A program made the translations under genes and the position numbers. From Flavobacterium panacis (GTDB taxonomy: Bacteria; Bacteroidota; Bacteroidia; Flavobacteriales; Flavobacteriaceae): a stretch of 64,000 nt of DNA. Location: the NCBI RefSeq assembly GCF_024649945.1, contig NZ_JANKMS010000013.1, positions 92,722-156,721 on the forward strand. The letters run 5' to 3'. Shown one piece after another: positions 61,074-64,000 of this stretch. The number at the start of each line of letters is the position of its first letter. The stretch's first letter is position 1. The notes under the pieces were generated by a model, which saw nothing but the letters and a program-made list of their open reading frames with translations, did no database searches and was not told the origin of the DNA.

Positions 61074-63824
61074 ATGACCAGATTTTATTCGTTTTTATTG
61101 TTTTTAGTTTTTGTTTATTCGGCAAATGCCCAAAACAATATTGTTGTTAAAGGTACTGTGATTGATATCAATACACAGCTTCCACTTGAACTTGCTACCG
61201 TTTATTTTACCACAGTAAAAGATTCTACTATGATTGAATATGCTACGACGGATAAAAACGGAAATTTTATTATCAATACTAAAAAGTTTGAGAAACCAGT
61301 TTTCCTAAAAGTAAATTATACAGGCTATCAAACTTACTTTGAAGAATTAAAAGGACTTACAGAAAGTAAAGACTTTGGAAAATTGTATATGATCGAAAAT
61401 GCAAATGTTCTGAACGAAGTAATTGTAAAATCTGAAGCACCGCCAATTACCATTAAAAAAGATACCTTAGAATTTAATGCTCCTTCATATAAAGTCCGCC
61501 CAGATGCTAATGTGGAAGCTTTATTGAAGCAACTGCCTGGTTTTGATGTCGATAATTCAGGGAAAATAACAGTTAATGGGCGGGAAGTTAATCAGGTTTT
61601 AGTGAACGGAAAAGCATTTTTTGATAAAGATGGGGCGATTGCAATTAAAAATCTTCCGGCAGATATTATTAAGAAAGTTCAAGTTTCAGATTTTAAAACA
61701 AAAAAAGAAGAACTTGCCAAACAAGAATCGACTTCAGATTATTCGAGTATCAATATTACCATTGACGAAAAGAAAAACAAGGGATATTTTGGGAAAGTTC
61801 TTGGCGGATATGGTTCGGACGAGCGCTACGAGAGTAGTTTGATGATGAACTTTTTCAAGAATAAACAAAAAATTAGTGTTTTGGCTTCTTCCAATAATAT
61901 CAATTCAACTGGATTTTCTATGGATGAGGTTTTTGATAATATGGGTGGCGGAAGAAATGCAAGAGGAGGCAATCAAGGAGCGAGCAGCGGTGGAAAAGGA
62001 ATTACACAATCTACTTTGGCCGGAATTAACTATTCCGATGATTGGACAAAAGATTTGGAGTTTATGAGCAGTTACAATTTTACAAATGCTGTGACAAAAA
62101 ATGATAGTAAATCGAATCAGGTTAGTTTTTTGCCAACTGGAAATATTGTGACAGAATCTGATTCTAAAAGCAAGAATGAAAATACAGGAAACAATGCCAA
62201 TTTTCAATTAGAATATAAAATTGACCCCACAATGCGTCTTGTTGTGGCTCCAAATTTAAATCAGTCAAATTCGAATAATACCAATTCTTCGTTTACTTCT
62301 TCTGTAGATCAAAACGGAGATCCTTTGAACGAAAGTACATCAACTTCTCATACAGAAGGTTCAAATACAAACTTTGCAAATAGTATTAACTTCAATAAAG
62401 TATTTGAAAAAAAATCACGAAATCTGAGTGTTGTTTTTAACAATAACAACTCTAAAAATAATTCGAACGGAATTAACATTTCTGAAACTATTTTTCATCA
62501 AGATGGAAAACCGAATGATGAAAGAAATCAGAACGCAAAAAATAATTCAAAAAGCAATTCTTACGCTTTTGATATTGAATATACTGAACCAATTACAGAC
62601 TCGCTTCGTGTACGTTTTGGGACTGATTTAAACTGGCAGAATTCAAATAACGATCAAAAAACATTTGATTTTGATGAGGCAACAGATCGTTATTCTAATT
62701 TAAATACATCGTTAACAAATTTTACTTCATCGAAGCAAAATTCGATTTCTCCAAAGGTTGGAATTACTTTACAGAAGAATAAATTTACGCTTAATTTAAA
62801 TTCCAGAACTTCAATTGTAGAGTTTGACAACCATTCTTTGTATTTAAATCAAGCAACCGATTTAAATAAAAGGTATATACTTCCTTACGGAAATGCACAA
62901 CTTCGATACAAGTTTGATCGTTCAAAAAATTTAACATTTAAGTATGATTATTCAAATGCGCTTCCATCTGCAAATCAATTAATGCCTGTAGCAAACTTAA
63001 ATAATCCGTTGAATAGTGTAATTGGAAATCCAGATTTAAATCCTGTAGAGAAAAATAGTGCAGGAATTGATTTCAAAAATTTTGATTTTAGATCGCGTTC
63101 CGGTTATAGCGTTTATCTAAGAGGAGATTATTATAATAATGATATCGTTTCGACTTCTATTTATGACGATAGCGGAAAAAGAAATACGACTTATGTGAAT
63201 ATTTCGGGAACTTATTCGATGTCTATGGGTGGGAACTGGAATCAGCAGATTAAGAAAGATGCGCATACATTTAGATACGGTCTTCGTTTAAGCGGAAATT
63301 ATAATTTTGATAAAGGATTTACGAATGCTGTTTTATACAATGCAAAATCTATTGTAGTTACGCCAAGTGTTTATGCTTCGTATGATTATGGAGAAGTGCT
63401 TTCGATTGCACCATCTTATAGTTTGTCATACAACGAAACGAAATATGAAAACTTTTCAAGAGATGCAACTTCAAATGTAATTCATAGAATTAATATGCAG
63501 ACCACTTCTTATTGGCCAGCCAATTTGATTTTCGGAAATGATTTTGGATATACTTATAATTCAAATATTTCGGGTGATTTTAAGAAAGATTTCTTTCTTT
63601 GGAATACTAGTTTGTCTTATGGTTTCTTAGATAAAAAATTATATGCGAAAGTGAAAGTGTATGATGTTTTAAATCAGAATCAAAGTGCAACTAGAACCAT
63701 TTCTTCTACATCGATTCGTGATGAAGAGAATACAGTTTTAAAAAGATATGTAATGTTTTCTCTAGCCTACAAAATAGGAAATTTTGCAGATAGTAAAAAG
63801 GGAAGAAAGCAGAGAGGAGCGTAA
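61074..63824 (+). CDS. TonB-type outer-membrane beta-barrel protein with carboxypeptidase-like domain
   Basis: 916 residues. Signal peptide (about 1-19, ending ANAQ), then a carboxypeptidase regulatory-like domain (24-105: VVKGTVIDINTQLPLELATVYF...), a plug-like region (FNAPSYKVRPDANVEALLKQLPGFDVD, key part LLKQLPGFDV) and a long barrel of alternating Asn/Ser-rich strands up to the basic end SKKGRKQRGA. It belongs to the outer-membrane beta-barrel family (OMP_b-brl_3). Members are diverse; transport cargo is unknown. The C-terminus ends in basic residues rather than an aromatic one. Confidence 0.85.
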   Translation: MTRFYSFLLFLVFVYSANAQNNIVVKGTVIDINTQLPLELATVYFTTVKDSTMIEYATTDKNGNFIINTKKFEKPVFLKVNYTGYQTYFEELKGLTESKDFGKLYMIENANVLNEVIVKSEAPPITIKKDTLEFNAPSYKVRPDANVEALLKQLPGFDVDNSGKITVNGREVNQVLVNGKAFFDKDGAIAIKNLPADIIKKVQVSDFKTKKEELAKQESTSDYSSINITIDEKKNKGYFGKVLGGYGSDERYESSLMMNFFKNKQKISVLASSNNINSTGFSMDEVFDNMGGGRNARGGNQGASSGGKGITQSTLAGINYSDDWTKDLEFMSSYNFTNAVTKNDSKSNQVSFLPTGNIVTESDSKSKNENTGNNANFQLEYKIDPTMRLVVAPNLNQSNSNNTNSSFTSSVDQNGDPLNESTSTSHTEGSNTNFANSINFNKVFEKKSRNLSVVFNNNNSKNNSNGINISETIFHQDGKPNDERNQNAKNNSKSNSYAFDIEYTEPITDSLRVRFGTDLNWQNSNNDQKTFDFDEATDRYSNLNTSLTNFTSSKQNSISPKVGITLQKNKFTLNLNSRTSIVEFDNHSLYLNQATDLNKRYILPYGNAQLRYKFDRSKNLTFKYDYSNALPSANQLMPVANLNNPLNSVIGNPDLNPVEKNSAGIDFKNFDFRSRSGYSVYLRGDYYNNDIVSTSIYDDSGKRNTTYVNISGTYSMSMGGNWNQQIKKDAHTFRYGLRLSGNYNFDKGFTNAVLYNAKSIVVTPSVYASYDYGEVLSIAPSYSLSYNETKYENFSRDATSNVIHRINMQTTSYWPANLIFGNDFGYTYNSNISGDFKKDFFLWNTSLSYGFLDKKLYAKVKVYDVLNQNQSATRTISSTSIRDEENTVLKRYVMFSLAYKIGNFADSKKGRKQRGA

Positions 63825-63880
63825 TTCTTGAGAGACAAAGGTTCAAAGTTATAAAGGTTCAAAGGGCCAAAATCTAATAA

Positions 63881-63920
63881 AAAAACTGGCAAATCATTTT
63901 TTGATTTGCCAGTTTTTTTA
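63881..63920 (+). terminator. Terminator after the barrel protein gene
   Basis: Perfect 15-bp stem AAAACTGGCAAATCA/TGATTTGCCAGTTTT with a short T loop, then a T-run. Confidence 0.88.
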
Positions 63921-63923
63921 TTA

Positions 63924-64000
63924 GAAAATCTAAAATCTAAAATCTAAAATCTAAAATCTAAAATCTAAAATCTAAAATCTAAAATCTAAAATCTAAAATC
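63924..64000. repeat. 7-bp tandem repeat at the right edge
   Basis: At least eleven nearly perfect copies of TAAAATC, running off the window end. It starts right after a terminator; the true length is unknown. Confidence 0.9.

Noticed and set aside
63924..64000. Possible CRISPR array at the right edge
   Set aside because: The unit is 7 bp with no spacers, so it is a simple tandem repeat. No cas genes are present in the window.

Overview
The window is chromosomal DNA from a Bacteroidota bacterium, almost certainly a Flavobacterium close to F. johnsoniae. The evidence is a complete gldK-gldL-gldM-gldN-gldO cluster (type IX secretion/gliding motor, including the tandem gldN/gldO pair), AT-rich composition, promoters of the TTG-N19-TAnnTTTG type in front of the tRNA genes, and many proteins with type IX sorting domains, SusC/TonB-like barrels or domains of unknown function common in Flavobacteriaceae.

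Layout. 1-7640: end of topA, an arginase-fold protein with eroded metal ligands, then gldKLMNO. 7650-16630: housekeeping and conserved genes (FAD oxidoreductase, DUF983, ABC-F ATPase, App1-like phosphatase, lipid kinase, FemAB-like acetyltransferase, DUF1761 protein), then two small unknown proteins. 16714-24855: tRNA-Glu, a stub type IX secreted protein, an acetyltransferase and an XRE regulator, then an accessory island (20283-24723) bounded by a 24-bp inverted repeat and lying just beyond the 3' end of an initiator tRNA. The island holds a probable Imm49 protein, two unknown proteins coupled to a nucleotidyltransferase, a two-helix membrane protein resembling phage abortive-infection proteins, and HicB/HicA. 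24947-36670: conserved genes (DUF4269, GT39-like transferase, DUF4494, aspartyl protease, GH130 enzyme, a radical-SAM DNA-repair pair, hydrolase, EamA exporter with a divergent Lrp regulator).

36847-52989 is the most distinctive region. Two paralogous outer-membrane barrels, a type IX sorted surface protein and a 3279-residue SpvB/RHS polymorphic toxin are packed in one direction. The toxin tip carries a His...Cys arrangement like a caspase/CHAT cysteine protease, and it overlaps by 14 bp a small lipoprotein that is the natural immunity candidate. Behind this lie a terminator, gene debris and several orphan small genes. 53063-58198: a secreted exopolyphosphatase-like protein, a serine hydrolase with TPRs, a MutS-like ATPase, and a DUF6193-like gene cut by a single TGA codon. 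58313-64000: a second identical initiator tRNA, era, der, a large TonB-type barrel protein, and a 7-bp tandem repeat running off the end.

Themes. (1) Secretion: gldKLMNO would build the export machine for the type IX cargo encoded at 17213 and 38322. (2) Conflict systems: RHS toxin plus immunity genes, TA-like and Abi-like genes, clustered beside the two initiator tRNA genes and associated with short repeats. (3) A dispersed family of eight terminator-like hairpins (arms AGCTYCAGA/TCTGAAGCT) follows many genes and sits at the 3' side of all three tRNA genes. No CRISPR array, integrase, transposase or rRNA was found.
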